A stretch of 64,000 nucleotides of DNA from Canna indica (Eukaryota > Streptophyta > Magnoliopsida > Zingiberales > Cannaceae), in NCBI GenBank assembly GCA_034359265.1, contig CP136890.1, positions 46,784,501 to 46,848,500 of the forward strand, written 5' to 3'. The position numbers and the translations under genes are program-made. Shown one piece after another: positions 25,772 to 38,765 of the stretch. The stretch's first letter is position 1; each line of letters starts with the position of its first letter. Under the pieces are notes generated by a model. That model was not told the origin of the DNA, did not search any database, and was given only the letters and a program-made list of their open reading frames with translations.

Positions 25772-26068
25772 GTGATGGGAGAAGTTGTTAATCGAGTTAT
25801 TTTTGACCGACTAATGCAAAGAATTACACGCTTTTTCGAACAGAATGCTGAAAGAAGCCTACTGATTGAATTTTCGGGTATCGACACGAAAAGACCAGAA
25901 ATCTGTGTCCCGGGCAACTCCAGATCATTCACTGTGATGGGAGAAGTTGTTAATCGAGTTATTTTTGACCGACTAATGCAAAGAATTACACGCTTTTTCG
26001 AACAGAATGCTGAACGAAGCCTACTGATTGAACTTTCGGGTATCGACTCGAAACGACGAGAAATCTGA
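25772..26068 (+). other. Plus-strand frame open across two monomers (98 codons)
   Basis: Here the codon that is usually TGA at the monomer junction is TGT, so the frame of two adjacent monomers is joined. The 3236 bp duplicate at 29008-29304 shares this. A separate case at 62984-63280 has TTA at that codon. Others have AGA (for example 8897-9151) or GGA (for example 7764-7997). No promoter, intron or polyadenylation context is recognisable. I read these as neutral variants of the satellite and not as genes. Confidence 0.2.
25937..26068 (+). other. Representative plus-strand 43-codon micro-ORF within one monomer
   Basis: From ATGGGAGAA to the TGA in AAATCTGAGTCC, a common family B monomer has a 43-codon frame. 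It begins MGEVVNRVIFDRLMQRITRF, continues with an FEQNAERSLLIEL-like stretch and ends near SKR-EI. The segment from EVVNR to IEL could form an amphipathic helix. The start context is GTGATGG, with a purine at -3 and G at +4. The frame stays in phase after TGA into the next 162 bp monomer. Family A has TAG at codon 23 and 161 bp units shift the frame. I do not recognise a protein family. Expression is unproven, and this may be only a chance or relic frame. Confidence 0.25.
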
Positions 26069-29000
26069 GTCCCGGGCGACTTCAGATCATTCACTGTGAT
26101 GGGAGAAGTTGTTAATCGAGTTATTTTTGACCGACTAATGCAAAGAATTACACGCTTTTTCGAACAGAATGCTGAAAGAAGCCTACTGATTGAATTTTCG
26201 GGTATCGACTCGATAAGACCAGAAATCTGAGTCCCGGGCGACACCAGATCATTCACTGTGATGGGAGATGTTGTTAATCGAGTTATTTTTGACCGACTAA
26301 TGCAAAGAATTACACGCTTTTTCGAACAGAATGCTGAAAGAAGCCTACTGATTGAATTTTCGGGTATCGACTCGAAAAGACCAGAAATCTGAGTCCCGGG
26401 CGACTCCAGATCATTCACTGTGATGGGAGAAGTTGTTAATCGAGTTATTTTTGACAGACTAATGCAAAGAATTGCACGATTTTTCGAACAGAATGCTGAA
26501 CGAAGCCTACTGGTTGAACTTTCGGGTATCGACTCGAAACGACCAGAAATCTGAGTCCCGGGCGACACCAGATTATTCACTGTGATGGGAGATGTTGTTA
26601 ATCGAGTTATTTTTGACCGACTAATGCAAAGAATTACACGCTTTTCGAACAGAATGCTGAACGAAGCCTACTGATTGAACTTTCGGGTATCGACTCGAAA
26701 CGACCAGAAATCTGAGTCCCGGGCGACTCCAGAACATTCACTGTGATGGGAGAAGTTGTTAATCGAGTTATTTTTGACCGACTAATGCAAAGAATTACAC
26801 GCTTTTCGAACAGAATGCTGAACGAAGCCTACTGATTGAATTTTTGGGTATCGACACGAAAAGACCAGAAATCTGAGTCCCGGGCGACTCCAGATCATTC
26901 ACTGTGATGGGAGAAGTTGTTAATCGAGATATTTTTGACCGACTAATGCAAAGAATTACACGCTTTTTCGAACAGAATGCTGAACGAAGCCTACTGATTG
27001 AACTTTCGAGTATCGACTCGAAACGACGAGAAATCTGAGTCCCGGGCGACTCCAGATCATTCACTGTGATGGGAGATGTTGTTAATCGAGTTATTTTTGA
27101 CCGGCTAATGCAAAGAATTACACGCTTTTCGAACAGAATGCTGAACGAAGCCTACTGATTGAACTTTCGGGTATCGACTCGAAACGACCAGAAATCTGAG
27201 TCCCGGGCGACTCCAGATCATTCACTGTGATGGGAGAAGTTGTTAATCGAGTTATTTTTGACCGACTAATGCAAAGAATTACACGTTTTTTCGAACAGAA
27301 TGCTGAAAGAAGCCTACTGATTGAATTTTCGGGTATCGACTCGAAAAGACCAGAAATCTGAGTCCCGGGCGACTCCAGATCATTCACTGTGATGGGAGAA
27401 GTTGTTAATCGAGTTATTTTTGACAGACTAATGCAAAGAATTGCAAGATTTTTCGAATAGAATATTGAACGAAGCCGACTGATTGAACTTTGGGGTATTG
27501 GCTCGAATCGCCCAGCAATTTGAGTCCCGAGCGACTCCAGAACATTCACTGTGATGGGAGAAGTTGTTAATCGAGTTATTTTTGACAGACTAATGCAAAG
27601 AATTGCACGATTTTTCGAACAGAATGCTGAACGAAGCCTACTGGTTGAACTTTCGGGTATCGACTCGAAACGACCAGAAATCTGAGTCCCGGGCGACTCC
27701 AGATCATTCACTGTGATGGGAGAAGTTGTTAATCGAGTTATTTTTGACCGACTAATGCAAAGAATTACACGCTTTTTCGAACAGAATGCTGAAAGAAGCC
27801 TACTGATTGAATTTTCGGGTATCGACACGAAAAGACCAGAAATCTGAGTCCCGGGCGACTCCAGATCATTCACTGTGATGGGAGAAGTTGTTAATCGAGA
27901 TATTTTTGACCGACTAATGCAAAGAATTACACGCTTTTTCGAACAGAATGCTGAACGAAGCCTACTGATTGAACTTTCGAGTATCGACTCGAAACGACGA
28001 GAAATCTGAGTCCCGGGCGACTCCAGATCATTCACTGTGATGGGAGATGTTGTTAATCGAGTTATTTTTGACCGGCTAATGCAAAGAATTACACGCTTTT
28101 CGAACAGAATGCTGAACGAAGCCTACTGATTGAACTTTCGGGTATCGACTCGAAACGACCAGAAATCTGAGTCCCGGGCGACTCCAGATCATTCACTGTG
28201 ATGGGAGAAGTTGTTAATCGAGTTATTTTTGACCGACTAATGCAAAGAATTACACGTTTTTTCGAACAGAATGCTGAAAGAAGCCTACTGATTGAATTTT
28301 CGGGTATCGACTCGAAAAGACCAGAAATCTGAGTCCCGGGCGACTCCAGATCATTCACTGTGATGGGAGAAGTTGTTAATCGAGTTATTTTTGACAGACT
28401 AATGCAAAGAATTGCAAGATTTTTCGAATAGAATATTGAACGAAGCCGACTGATTGAACTTTGGGGTATTGGCTCGAATCGCCCAGCAATTTGAGTCCCG
28501 AGCGACTCCAGAACATTCACTGTGATGGGAGAAGTTGTTAATCGAGTTATTTTTGACAGACTAATGCAAAGAATTGCACGATTTTTCGAACAGAATGCTG
28601 AACGAAGCCTACTGGTTGAACTTTCGGGTATCGACTCGAAACGACCAGAAATCTGAGTCCCGGGCGACTCCAGATCATTCACTGTGATGGGAGAAGTTGT
28701 TAATCGAGTTATTTTTGACCGACTAATGCAAAGAATTACACGCTTTTTCGAACAGAATGCTGAAAGAAGCCTACTGATTGAATTTTCGGGTATCGACACG
28801 AAAAGACCAGAAATCTGAGTCCCGGGCGACTCCAGATCATTCACTGTGATGGGAGATGTTGTTAATCGAGTTATTTTTGATCGACTAATGCAAAGAATTG
28901 TCAGATTTTTCGAATAGAATCTTGAACGAAGCCTACTGGTTGAACTTTCGGGTATCGACTCGAAACGACCAGAAATCTGAGTCCCGGCCGACTCCAGATC

Positions 29001-29459
29001 ATTCACTGTGATGGGAGAAGTTGTTAATCGAGTTATTTTTGACCGACTAATGCAAAGAATTACACGCTTTTTCGAACAGAATGCTGAAAGAAGCCTACTG
29101 ATTGAATTTTCGGGTATCGACACGAAAAGACCAGAAATCTGTGTCCCGGGCAACTCCAGATCATTCACTGTGATGGGAGAAGTTGTTAATCGAGTTATTT
29201 TTGACCGACTAATGCAAAGAATTACACGCTTTTTCGAACAGAATGCTGAACGAAGCCTACTGATTGAACTTTCGGGTATCGACTCGAAACGACGAGAAAT
29301 CTGAGTCCCGGGCGACTTCAGATCATTCACTGTGATGGGAGAAGTTGTTAATCGAGTTATTTTTGACCGACTAATGCAAAGAATTACACGCTTTTTCGAA
29401 CAGAATGCTGAAAGAAGCCTACTGATTGAATTTTCGGGTATCGACTCGATAAGACCAGA

Positions 29460-32400
29460 AATCTGAGTCCCGGGCGACACCAGATCATTCACTGTGATGG
29501 GAGATGTTGTTAATCGAGTTATTTTTGACCGACTAATGCAAAGAATTACACGCTTTTTCGAACAGAATGCTGAAAGAAGCCTACTGATTGAATTTTCGGG
29601 TATCGACTCGATAAGACCAGAAATCTGAGTCCCGGGCGACACCAGATCATTCACTGTGATGGGAGATGTTGTTAATCGAGTTATTTTTGACCGACTAATG
29701 CAAAGAATTACACGCTTTTCGAACAGAATGCTGAACGAAGCCTACTGATTGAATTTTCGGGTATCGACTCGATAAGACCAGAAATCTGAGTCCCGGGCGA
29801 CTCCAGAACATTCACTGTGATGGGAGAAGTTGTTAATCGAGTTATTTTTGACTAACTAATGCAAAGAATTACACGCTTTTCGAACAGAATGCTGAACGAA
29901 GCCTACTGATTGAATTTTCGGGTATCGACACGAAAAGACCAGAAATCTGAGTCCCGGGCGACTCCAGATCATTCACTGTGATGGGAGAAGTTGTTAATCG
30001 AGATATTTTTGACCGACTAATGCAAAGAATTACACGCTTTTTCGAACAGAATGCTGAACGAAGCCTACTGATTGAACTTTCGGGTATCGACTCGAAACGA
30101 CGAGAAATCTGAGTCCCGGGCGACTCCAGATCATTCACTGTGATGGGAGAAGTTGTTAATCGAGTTATTTTTGACCGACTAATGCAAAGAATTACACGCT
30201 TTTTCGAACAGAATGCTGAAAGAAGCCTACTGATTGAATTTTCGGGTATCGACTCGATAAGACCAGAAATCTGAGTCCCGGGCGACTCCAGATCATTCAC
30301 TGTGATGGGAGAAGTTGTTAATCGAGATATTTTTGACCGACTAATGCAAAGAATTACACGCTTTTTCGAACAGAATGCTGAACGAAGCCTACTGATTGAA
30401 CTTTCGGGTATCGACTCGAAACGACGAGAAATCTGAGTCCCGGGCGACTCCAGATCATTCACTGTGATGGGAGAAGTTGTTAATCGAGTTATTTTTGACC
30501 GACTAATGCAAAGAATTACACGCTTTTTCGAACAGAATGCTGAAAGAAGCCTACTGATTGAATTTTCGGGTATCGACTCGATAAGACCAGAAATCTGAGT
30601 CCCGGGCGACACCAGATCATTCACTGTGATGGGAGATGTTGTTAATCGAGTTATTTTTGACCGACTAATGCAAAGAATTACACGCTTTTCGAACAGAATG
30701 CTGAACGAAGCCTACTGATTGAACTTTCGGGTATCGACTCGAAACGACCAGAAATCTGAGTCCCGGGCGACTCCAGAACATTCACTGTGATGGGAGAAGT
30801 TGTTAATCGAGTTATTTTTGACTAACTAATGCAAAGAATTACACGCTTTTCGAACAGAATGCTGAACGAAGCCTACTGATTGAATTTTTGGGTATCGACA
30901 CGAAAAGACCAGAAATCTGAGTCCCGGGCGACTCCAGATCATTCACTGTGATGGGAGAAGTTGTTAATCGAGATATTTTTGACCGACTAATGCAAAGAAT
31001 TACACGCTTTTTCGAACAGAATGCTGAACGAAGCCTACTGATTGAACTTTCGGGTATCGACTCGAAACGACGAGAAATCTGAGTCCCGGGCGACTCCAGA
31101 TCATTCACTGTGATGGGAGAAGTTGTTAATCGAGTTATTTTTGACCGACTAATGCAAAGAATTACACGCTTTTTCGAACAGAATGCTGAAAGAAGCCTAC
31201 TGATTGAATTTTCGGGTATCGACTCGATAAGACCAGAAATCTGAGTCCCGGGCGACACCAGATCATTCACTGTGATGGGAGATGTTGTTAATCGAGTTAT
31301 TTTTGACCGACTAATGCAAAGAATTACACGCTTTTCGAACAGAATGCTGAAAGAAGCCTACTGATTGAATTTTCGGGTATCGACACGAAAAGACCAGAAA
31401 TCTGAGTCCCGGGCGACTCCAGATCATTCACTGTGATGGGAGAAGTTGTTAATCGAGTTATTTTTGACCGACTAATGCAAAGAATTACACGCTTTTTCGA
31501 ACAGAATGCTGAAAGAAGCCTACTGATTGAATTTTCGGGTATCGACTCGATAAGACCAGAAATCTGAGTCCCGGGCGACTCCAGAACATTCACTGTGATG
31601 GGAGAAGTTGTTAATCGAGTTATTTTTGACCGACTAATGCAAAGAATTACACGCTTTTTGAACAGAATGCTGAACGAAGCCTACTGATTGAATTTTCGGG
31701 TATCGACACGAAAAGACCAGAAATCTGAGTCCCGGGCGACTCCAGATCATTCACTGTGATGGGAGAAGTTGTTAATCGAGATATTTTTGACCGACTAATG
31801 CAAAGAATTACACGCTTTTTCGAACAGAATGCTGAACGAAGCCTACTGATTGAACTTTCGGGTATCGACTCGAAACGACGAGGAATCTGAGTCCCGGGCG
31901 ACTCCAGATCATTCACTGTGATGGGAGAAGTTGTTAATCGAGTTATTTTTGACCGACTAATGCAAAGAATTACACGCTTTTTCGAACAGAATGCTGAAAG
32001 AAGCCTACTGATTGAATTTTCGGGTATCGACTCGATAAGACCAGAAATCTGAGTCCCGGGCGACACCAGATCATTCACTGTGATGGGAGATGTTGTTAAT
32101 CGAGTTATTTTTGACCGACTAATGCAAAGAATTACACGCTTTTTCGAACAGAATGCTGAAAGAAGCCTACTGATTGAATTTTCGGGTATCGACTCGATAA
32201 GACCAGAAATCTGAGTCCCGGGCGACACCAGATCATTCACTGTGATGGGAGATGTTGTTAATCGAGTTATTTTTGACCGACTAATGCAAAGAATTACACG
32301 CTTTTCGAACAGAATGCTGAACGAAGCCTACTGATTGAATTTTCGGGTATCGACTCGATAAGACCAGAAATCTGAGTCCCGGGCGACTCCAGAACATTCA

Positions 32401-34720
32401 CTGTGATGGGAGAAGTTGTTAATCGAGTTATTTTTGACTAACTAATGCAAAGAATTACACGCTTTTCGAACAGAATGCTGAACGAAGCCTACTGATTGAA
32501 TTTTCGGGTATCGACACGAAAAGACCAGAAATCTGAGTCCCGGGCGACTCCAGATCATTCACTGTGATGGGAGAAGTTGTTAATCGAGATATTTTTGACC
32601 GACTAATGCAAAGAATTACACGCTTTTTCGAACAGAATGCTGAACGAAGCCTACTGATTGAACTTTCGGGTATCGACTCGAAACGACGAGAAATCTGAGT
32701 CCCGGGCGACTCCAGATCATTCACTGTGATGGGAGAAGTTGTTAATCGAGTTATTTTTGACCGACTAATGCAAAGAATTACACGCTTTTTCGAACAGAAT
32801 GCTGAAAGAAGCCTACTGATTGAATTTTCGGGTATCGACTCGATAAGACCAGAAATCTGAGTCCCGGGCGACTCCAGATCATTCACTGTGATGGGAGAAG
32901 TTGTTAATCGAGATATTTTTGACCGACTAATGCAAAGAATTACACGCTTTTTCGAACAGAATGCTGAACGAAGCCTACTGATTGAACTTTCGGGTATCGA
33001 CTCGAAACGACGAGAAATCTGAGTCCCGGGCGACTCCAGATCATTCACTGTGATGGGAGAAGTTGTTAATCGAGTTATTTTTGACCGACTAATGCAAAGA
33101 ATTACACGCTTTTTCGAACAGAATGCTGAAAGAAGCCTACTGATTGAATTTTCGGGTATCGACTCGATAAGACCAGAAATTTGAGTCCCGGGCGACACCA
33201 GATCATTCACTGTGATGGGAGATGTTGTTAATCGAGTTATTTTTGACCGACTAATGCAAAGAATTACACGCTTTTCGAACAGAATGCTGAACGAAGCCTA
33301 CTGATTGAACTTTCGGGTATCGACTCGAAACGACCAGAAATCTGAGTCCCGGGCGACTCCAGAACATTCACTGTGATGGGAGAAGTTGTTAATCGAGTTA
33401 TTTTTGACTAACTAATGCAAAGAATTACACGCTTTTCGAACAGAATGCTGAACGAAGCCTACTGATTGAATTTTCGGGTATCGACACGAAAAGACCAGAA
33501 ATCTGAGTCCCGGGCGACTCCAGATCATTCACTGTGATGGGAGAAGTTGTTAATCGAGATATTTTTGACCGACTAATGCAAAGAATTACACGCTTTTTCG
33601 AACAGAATGCTGAACGAAGCCTACTGATTGAACTTTCGGGTATCGACTCGAAACGACGAGAAATCTGAGTCCCGGGCGACTCCAGATCATTCACTGTGAT
33701 GGGAGAAGTTGTTAATCGAGTTATTTTTGACCGACTAATGCAAAGAATTACACGCTTTTTCGAACAGAATGCTGAAAGAAGCCTACTGATTGAATTTTCG
33801 GGTATCGACTCGATAAGACCAGAAATCTGAGTCCCGGGCGACACCAGATCATTCACTGTGATGGGAGATGTTGTTAATCGAGTTATTTTTGACCGACTAA
33901 TGCAAAGAATTACACGCTTTTCGAACAGAATGCTGAAAGAAGCCTACTGATTGAATTTTCGGGTATCGACACGAAAAGACCAGAAATCTGAGTCCCGGGC
34001 GACTCCAGATCATTCACTGTGATGGGAGAAGTTGTTAATCGAGTTATTTTTGACCGACTAATGCAAAGAATTACACGCTTTTTCGAACAGAATGCTGAAA
34101 GAAGCCTACTGATTGAATTTTCGGGTATCGACTCGATAAGACCAGAAATCTGAGTCCCGGGCGACTCCAGAACATTCACTGTGATGGGAGAAGTTGTTAA
34201 TCGAGTTATTTTTGACCGACTAATGCAAAGAATTACACGCTTTTCGAACAGAATGCTGAACGAAGCCTACTGATTGAATTTTCGGGTATCGACACGAAAA
34301 GACCAGAAATCTGAGTCCCGGGCGACTCCAGATCATTCACTGTGATGGGAGAAGTTGTTAATCGAGATATTTTTGATCGACTAATGCAAAGAATTACACG
34401 CTTTTTCGAACAGAATGCTGAACGAAGCCTACTGATTGAACTTTCGGGTATCGACTCGAAACGACGAGGAATCTGAGTCCCGGGCGACTCCAGATCATTC
34501 ACTGTGATGGGAGAAGTTGTTAATCGAGTTATTTTTGACCGACTAATGCAAAGAATTACACGCTTTTTCGAACAGAATGCTGAAAGAAGCCTACTGATTG
34601 AATTTTCGGGTATCGACTCGATAAGACCAGAAATCTGAGTCCCGGGCGACACCAGATCATTCACTGTGATGGGAGATGTTGTTAATCGAGTTATTTTTGA
34701 CCGACTAATGCAAAGAATTA
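29460..34720 (+). repeat. 2586 bp 16-monomer HOR, two copies
   Basis: Equivalent positions 29869/32455, 30839/33425, 31324/33910 and 31647/34233 are all 2586 bp apart. The marker GACTAACTAATG, with TAA replacing CGA, lies at 29850 and 30820 in copy 1 and at 32436 and 33406 in copy 2. Both copies are built almost only from family B subtypes with GATAAGACC, ACGAAAAGACC and AAACGACGAGAAATC. Copy 2 stops matching near 34720. Confidence 0.85.
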
Positions 34721-34859
34721 CACGCTTTTCGAACAGAATGCTGAACGAAGCCTACTGATTGAACTTTCGGGTATCGACTCGAAACGACCAGAAATCTGAG
34801 TCCCGGGCGACTCCAGAACATTCACTGTGATGGGAGAAGTTGTTAATCGAGTTATTTTT

Positions 34860-37740
34860 GACTAACTAATGCAAAGAATTACACGCTTTTTCGAACAGAA
34901 TGCTGAACGAAGCCTACTGATTGAACTTTCGGGTATCGACTCGAAACGACGAGAAATCTGAGTCCCGGGCGACTCCAGATCATTCACTGTGATGGGAGAA
35001 GTTGTTAATCGAGTTATTTTTGACCGACTAATGCAAAGAATTACACGCTTTTTCGAACAGAATGCTGAAAGAAGCCTACTGATTGAATTTTCGGGTATCG
35101 ACACGAAAAGACCAGAAATCTGAGTCCCGTGCGACTCCAGATCATTCACTGTGATGGGAGAAGTTGTTAATCGAGTTATTTTTGACCGACTAATGCAAAG
35201 AATTACACGCTTTTTCGAACAGAATGCTGAACGAAGCCTACTGATTGAATTTTCGGGTATCGACTCGATAAGACCAGAAATCTGAGTCCCGGGCGACTCC
35301 AGATCATTCACTGTGATGGGAGAAGTTGTTAATCGAGATATTTTTGACCGACTAATGCAAAGAATTACACGCTTTTTCGAACAGAATGCTGAACGAAGCC
35401 TACTGATTGAACTTTCGGGTATCGACTCGAAACGACGAGAAATCTGAGTCCCGGGCGACTCCAGATCATTCACTGTGATGGGAGAAGTTGTTAATCGAGT
35501 TATTTTTGACCGATTAATGCAAAGAATTACACGCTTTTTCGAACAGAATGCTGAAAGAAGCCTACTGGTTGAACTTTCGGGTATCGACTCGAAACGACCA
35601 GAAATCTGAGTCCCGGGCGACTCCAGATCATTCACTGTGATGGGAGAAGTTGTTAATCGAGTTATTTTTGACCGACTAATGCAAAGAATTACACGCTTTT
35701 TCGAACAGAATGCTGAAAGAAGCCTACTGATTGAATTTTCGGGTATCGACACGAAAAGACCAGAAATCTGAGTCCCGGGCGACTCCAGATCATTCACTGT
35801 GATGGGAGATGTTGTTAATCGAGTTATTTTTGATCGACTAATGCAAAGAATTGTCAGATTTTTCGAATAGAATCTTGAACGAAGCCTACTGGTTGAACTT
35901 TCGGGTATCGACTCGAAACGACCAGAAATCTGAGTCCCGGCCGACTCCAGATCATTCACTGTGATGGGAGAAGTTGTTAATCGAGTTATTTTTGACCGAC
36001 TAATGCAAAGAATTACACGCTTTTTCGAACAGAATGCTGAAAGAAGCCTACTGATTGAATTTTCGGGTATCGACACGAAAAGACCAGAAATCTGAGTCCC
36101 GGGCGACTCCAGATCATTCACTGTGATGGGAGATGTTGTTAATCGAGTTATTTTTGATCGACTAATGCAAAGAATTGTCAGATTTTTCGAATAGAATCTT
36201 GAACGAAGCCTACTGGTTGAACTTTCGGGTATCGACTCGAAACGACCAGAAATCTGAGTCCCGGCCGACTCCAGATCATTCACTGTGATGGGAGAAGTTG
36301 TTAATCGAGTTATTTTTGACCGACTAATGCAAAGAATTACACGCTTTTTCGAACAGAATGCTGAAAGAAGCCTACTGATTGAATTTTCGGGTATCGACAC
36401 GAAAAGACCAGAAATCTGAGTCCCGGGCGACTCCAGATCATTCACTGTGATGGGAGATGTTGTTAATCGAGTTATTTTTGATCGACTAATGCAAAGAATT
36501 GTCAGATTTTTCGAATAGAATCTTGAACGAAGCCTACTGGTTGAACTTTCGGGTATCGACTCGAAACGACCAGAAATCTGAGTCCCGGCCGACTCCAGAT
36601 CATTCACTGTGATGGGAGAAGTTGTTAATCGAGTTATTTTTGACCGACTAATGCAAAGAATTACACGCTTTTTCGAACAGAATGCTGAAAGAAGCCTACT
36701 GATTGAATTTTCGGGTATCGACTCGATAAGACCAGAAATCTGAGTCCCGGGCGACTCCAGATCATTCACTGTGATGGGAGAAGTTGTTAATCGAGATATT
36801 TTTGACCGACTAATGCAAAGAATTACACGCTTTTTCGAACAGAATGCTGAACGAAGCCTACTGATTGAACTTTCGGGTATCGACTCGAAACGACGAGAAA
36901 TCTGAGTCCCGGGCGACTCCAGATCATTCACTGTGATGGGAGAAGTTGTTAATCGAGTTATTTTTGACCGATTAATGCAAAGAATTACACGCTTTTTCGA
37001 ACAGAATGCTGAAAGAAGCCTACTGGTTGAACTTTCGGGTATCGACTCGAAACGACCAGAAATCTGAGTCCCGGGCGACTCCAGATCATTCACTGTGATG
37101 GGAGAAGTTGTTAATCGAGTTATTTTTGACCGACTAATGCAAAGAATTACACGCTTTTTCGAACAGAATGCTGAAAGAAGCCTACTGATTGAATTTTCGG
37201 GTATCGACACGAAAAGACCAGAAATCTGAGTCCCGGGCGACTCCAGATCATTCACTGTGATGGGAGATGTTGTTAATCGAGTTATTTTTGATCGACTAAT
37301 GCAAAGAATTGTCAGATTTTTCGAATAGAATCTTGAACGAAGCCTACTGGTTGAACTTTCGGGTATCGACTCGAAACGACCAGAAATCTGAGTCCCGGCC
37401 GACTCCAGATCATTCACTGTGATGGGAGAAGTTGTTAATCGAGTTATTTTTGACCGACTAATGCAAAGAATTACACGCTTTTTCGAACAGAATGCTGAAA
37501 GAAGCCTACTGATTGAATTTTCGGGTATCGACACGAAAAGACCAGAAATCTGAGTCCCGGGCGACTCCAGATCATTCACTGTGATGGGAGATGTTGTTAA
37601 TCGAGTTATTTTTGATCGACTAATGCAAAGAATTGTCAGATTTTTCGAATAGAATCTTGAACGAAGCCTACTGGTTGAACTTTCGGGTATCGACTCGAAA
37701 CGACCAGAAATCTGAGTCCCGGCCGACTCCAGATCATTCA
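34860..37740 (+). repeat. 1458 bp period with nested 324 bp dimers
   Basis: ATTGTCAG occurs at 35850, 36174, 36498, 37308 and 37632, giving steps of 324, 324, 810 and 324 bp. The rare GACCGATTAATGC at about 35508 recurs about 1458 bp later, which is nine monomers. The 324 bp dimer pairs an ATTGTCAG mosaic monomer ending in CGGCCGACTCC with a family B monomer carrying GAAAGAAGC and ACGAAAAGACC. The dimer looks like a currently expanding sub-unit. Confidence 0.8.
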
Positions 37741-38099
37741 CTGTGATGGGAGAAGTTGTTAATCGAGTTATTTTTGACCGACTAATGCAAAGAATTACAC
37801 GCTATTTCGAACAGAATGCTGAAAGAAGCCTACTGATTGAATTTTCGGGTATCGATTCGATAAGACCAGAAATCTGAGTCCCGGGCGACACCAGATCATT
37901 CACTGTGATGGGAGATGTTGTTAATCGAGTTATTTTTGACCGACTAATGCAAAGAATTACACGCTTTTCGAACAGAATGCTGAACGAAGCCTACTGATTG
38001 AACTTTCGGGTATCGACTCGAAACGACCAGAAATCTGAGTCCCGGGCGACTCCAGAACATTCACTGTGATGGGAGAAGTTGTTAATCGAGTTATTTTTG

Positions 38100-38765
38100 A
38101 CTAACTAATGCAAAGAATTACACGCTTTTCGAACAGAATGCTGAACGAAGCCTACTGATTGAATTTTCGGGTATCGACACGAAAAGACCAGAAATCTGAG
38201 TCCCGGGCGACTCCAGATCATTCACTGTGATGGGAGAAGTTGTTAATCGAGATATTTTTGACCGACTAATGCAAAGAATTACACGCTTTTTCGAACAGAA
38301 TGCTGAACGAAGCCTACTGATTGAACTTTCGGGTATCGACTCGAAACGACGAGAAATCTGAGTCCCGGGCGACTTCAGATCATTCACTGTGATGGGAGAA
38401 GTTGTTAATCGAGTTATTTTTGACCGACTAATGCAAAGAATTACACGTTTTTTCGAACAGAATGCTGAAAGAAGCCTACTGATTGAATTTTCGGGTATCG
38501 ACTCGAAAAGACTAGAAATCTGAGTCCCGGGCGACTCCAGATCATTCACTGTGATGGGAGAAGTTGTTAATCAAGTTATTTTTGCCAGACTAATGCAAAG
38601 AATTGCAAGATTTTTCGAATAGAATATTGAACGAAGCCGACTGATTGAACTTTGGGGTATTGGCTCGAATCGCCCAGCAATTTGAGTCCCGAGCGACTCC
38701 AGAACATTCACTGTGATGGGAGAAGTTGTTAATCGAGTTATTTTTGACAGACTAATGCAAAGAAT
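38100..38765 (+). repeat. Segment shared with 53145-53810 (15,045 bp apart)
   Basis: The two segments share an ordered set of rare variants: GACTAACTAATG, GGGCGACTTCAG, AAAAGACTAGAAATC, TTAATCAAGTTATTTTTGCC and CAGACTAATG. Their offset is a constant 15,045 bp. At about 38768 the next monomer reads GCACGATTTTT, while the other locus has GCAAGATTTTT, so the match ends there. Most of this combination also recurs at 56399-56900 through the local 3236 bp duplication on the right. Confidence 0.8.

Larger units (their letters stand above)
22600..26300 (+). repeat. 1134 bp 7-monomer HOR, about three copies
   Basis: The marker ACACGTTTTTTCG occurs at 22766, 23900 and 25016, and the marker ATTGTCAG at 23411, 24545 and 25661. 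The steps are 1134 bp (seven 162 bp monomers) and then 1116 bp, which is 18 bp less because of the 144 bp monomer near 24894. No 161 bp monomer interrupts 22603-26580. This explains the 1325-codon minus-strand open frame there, which I treat as a by-product. The 1133 bp HOR at 38-44 kb uses the same marker order. Confidence 0.85.
24960..29640 (+). repeat. 3236 bp direct duplication (20 monomers)
   Basis: Segment 24960-26400 recurs at about 28196-29640 with a constant 3236 bp offset. Shared markers are ACACGTTTTTTCG, ATTGTCAG (25661 and 28897) and the rare ATCTGTGTCCCGGGCAACTCC. That last marker removes the usual in-frame TGA, giving matching 98-codon plus frames at 25772 and 29008. A shorter 971 bp step (six monomers) lies inside, between 27118 and 28089. 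Confidence 0.85.

Noticed and set aside
22603..26580. 1325-codon minus-strand open frame, and many similar minus-strand frames of 67 to 959 codons
   Set aside because: They are the satellite read in a stop-free frame, made long by the 162 bp period (54 codons). Their ends coincide with 161 bp monomers. The product is a 54-residue Ser/Thr/Arg-rich repeat with no domain, and variants that are silent on the plus strand change residues here.
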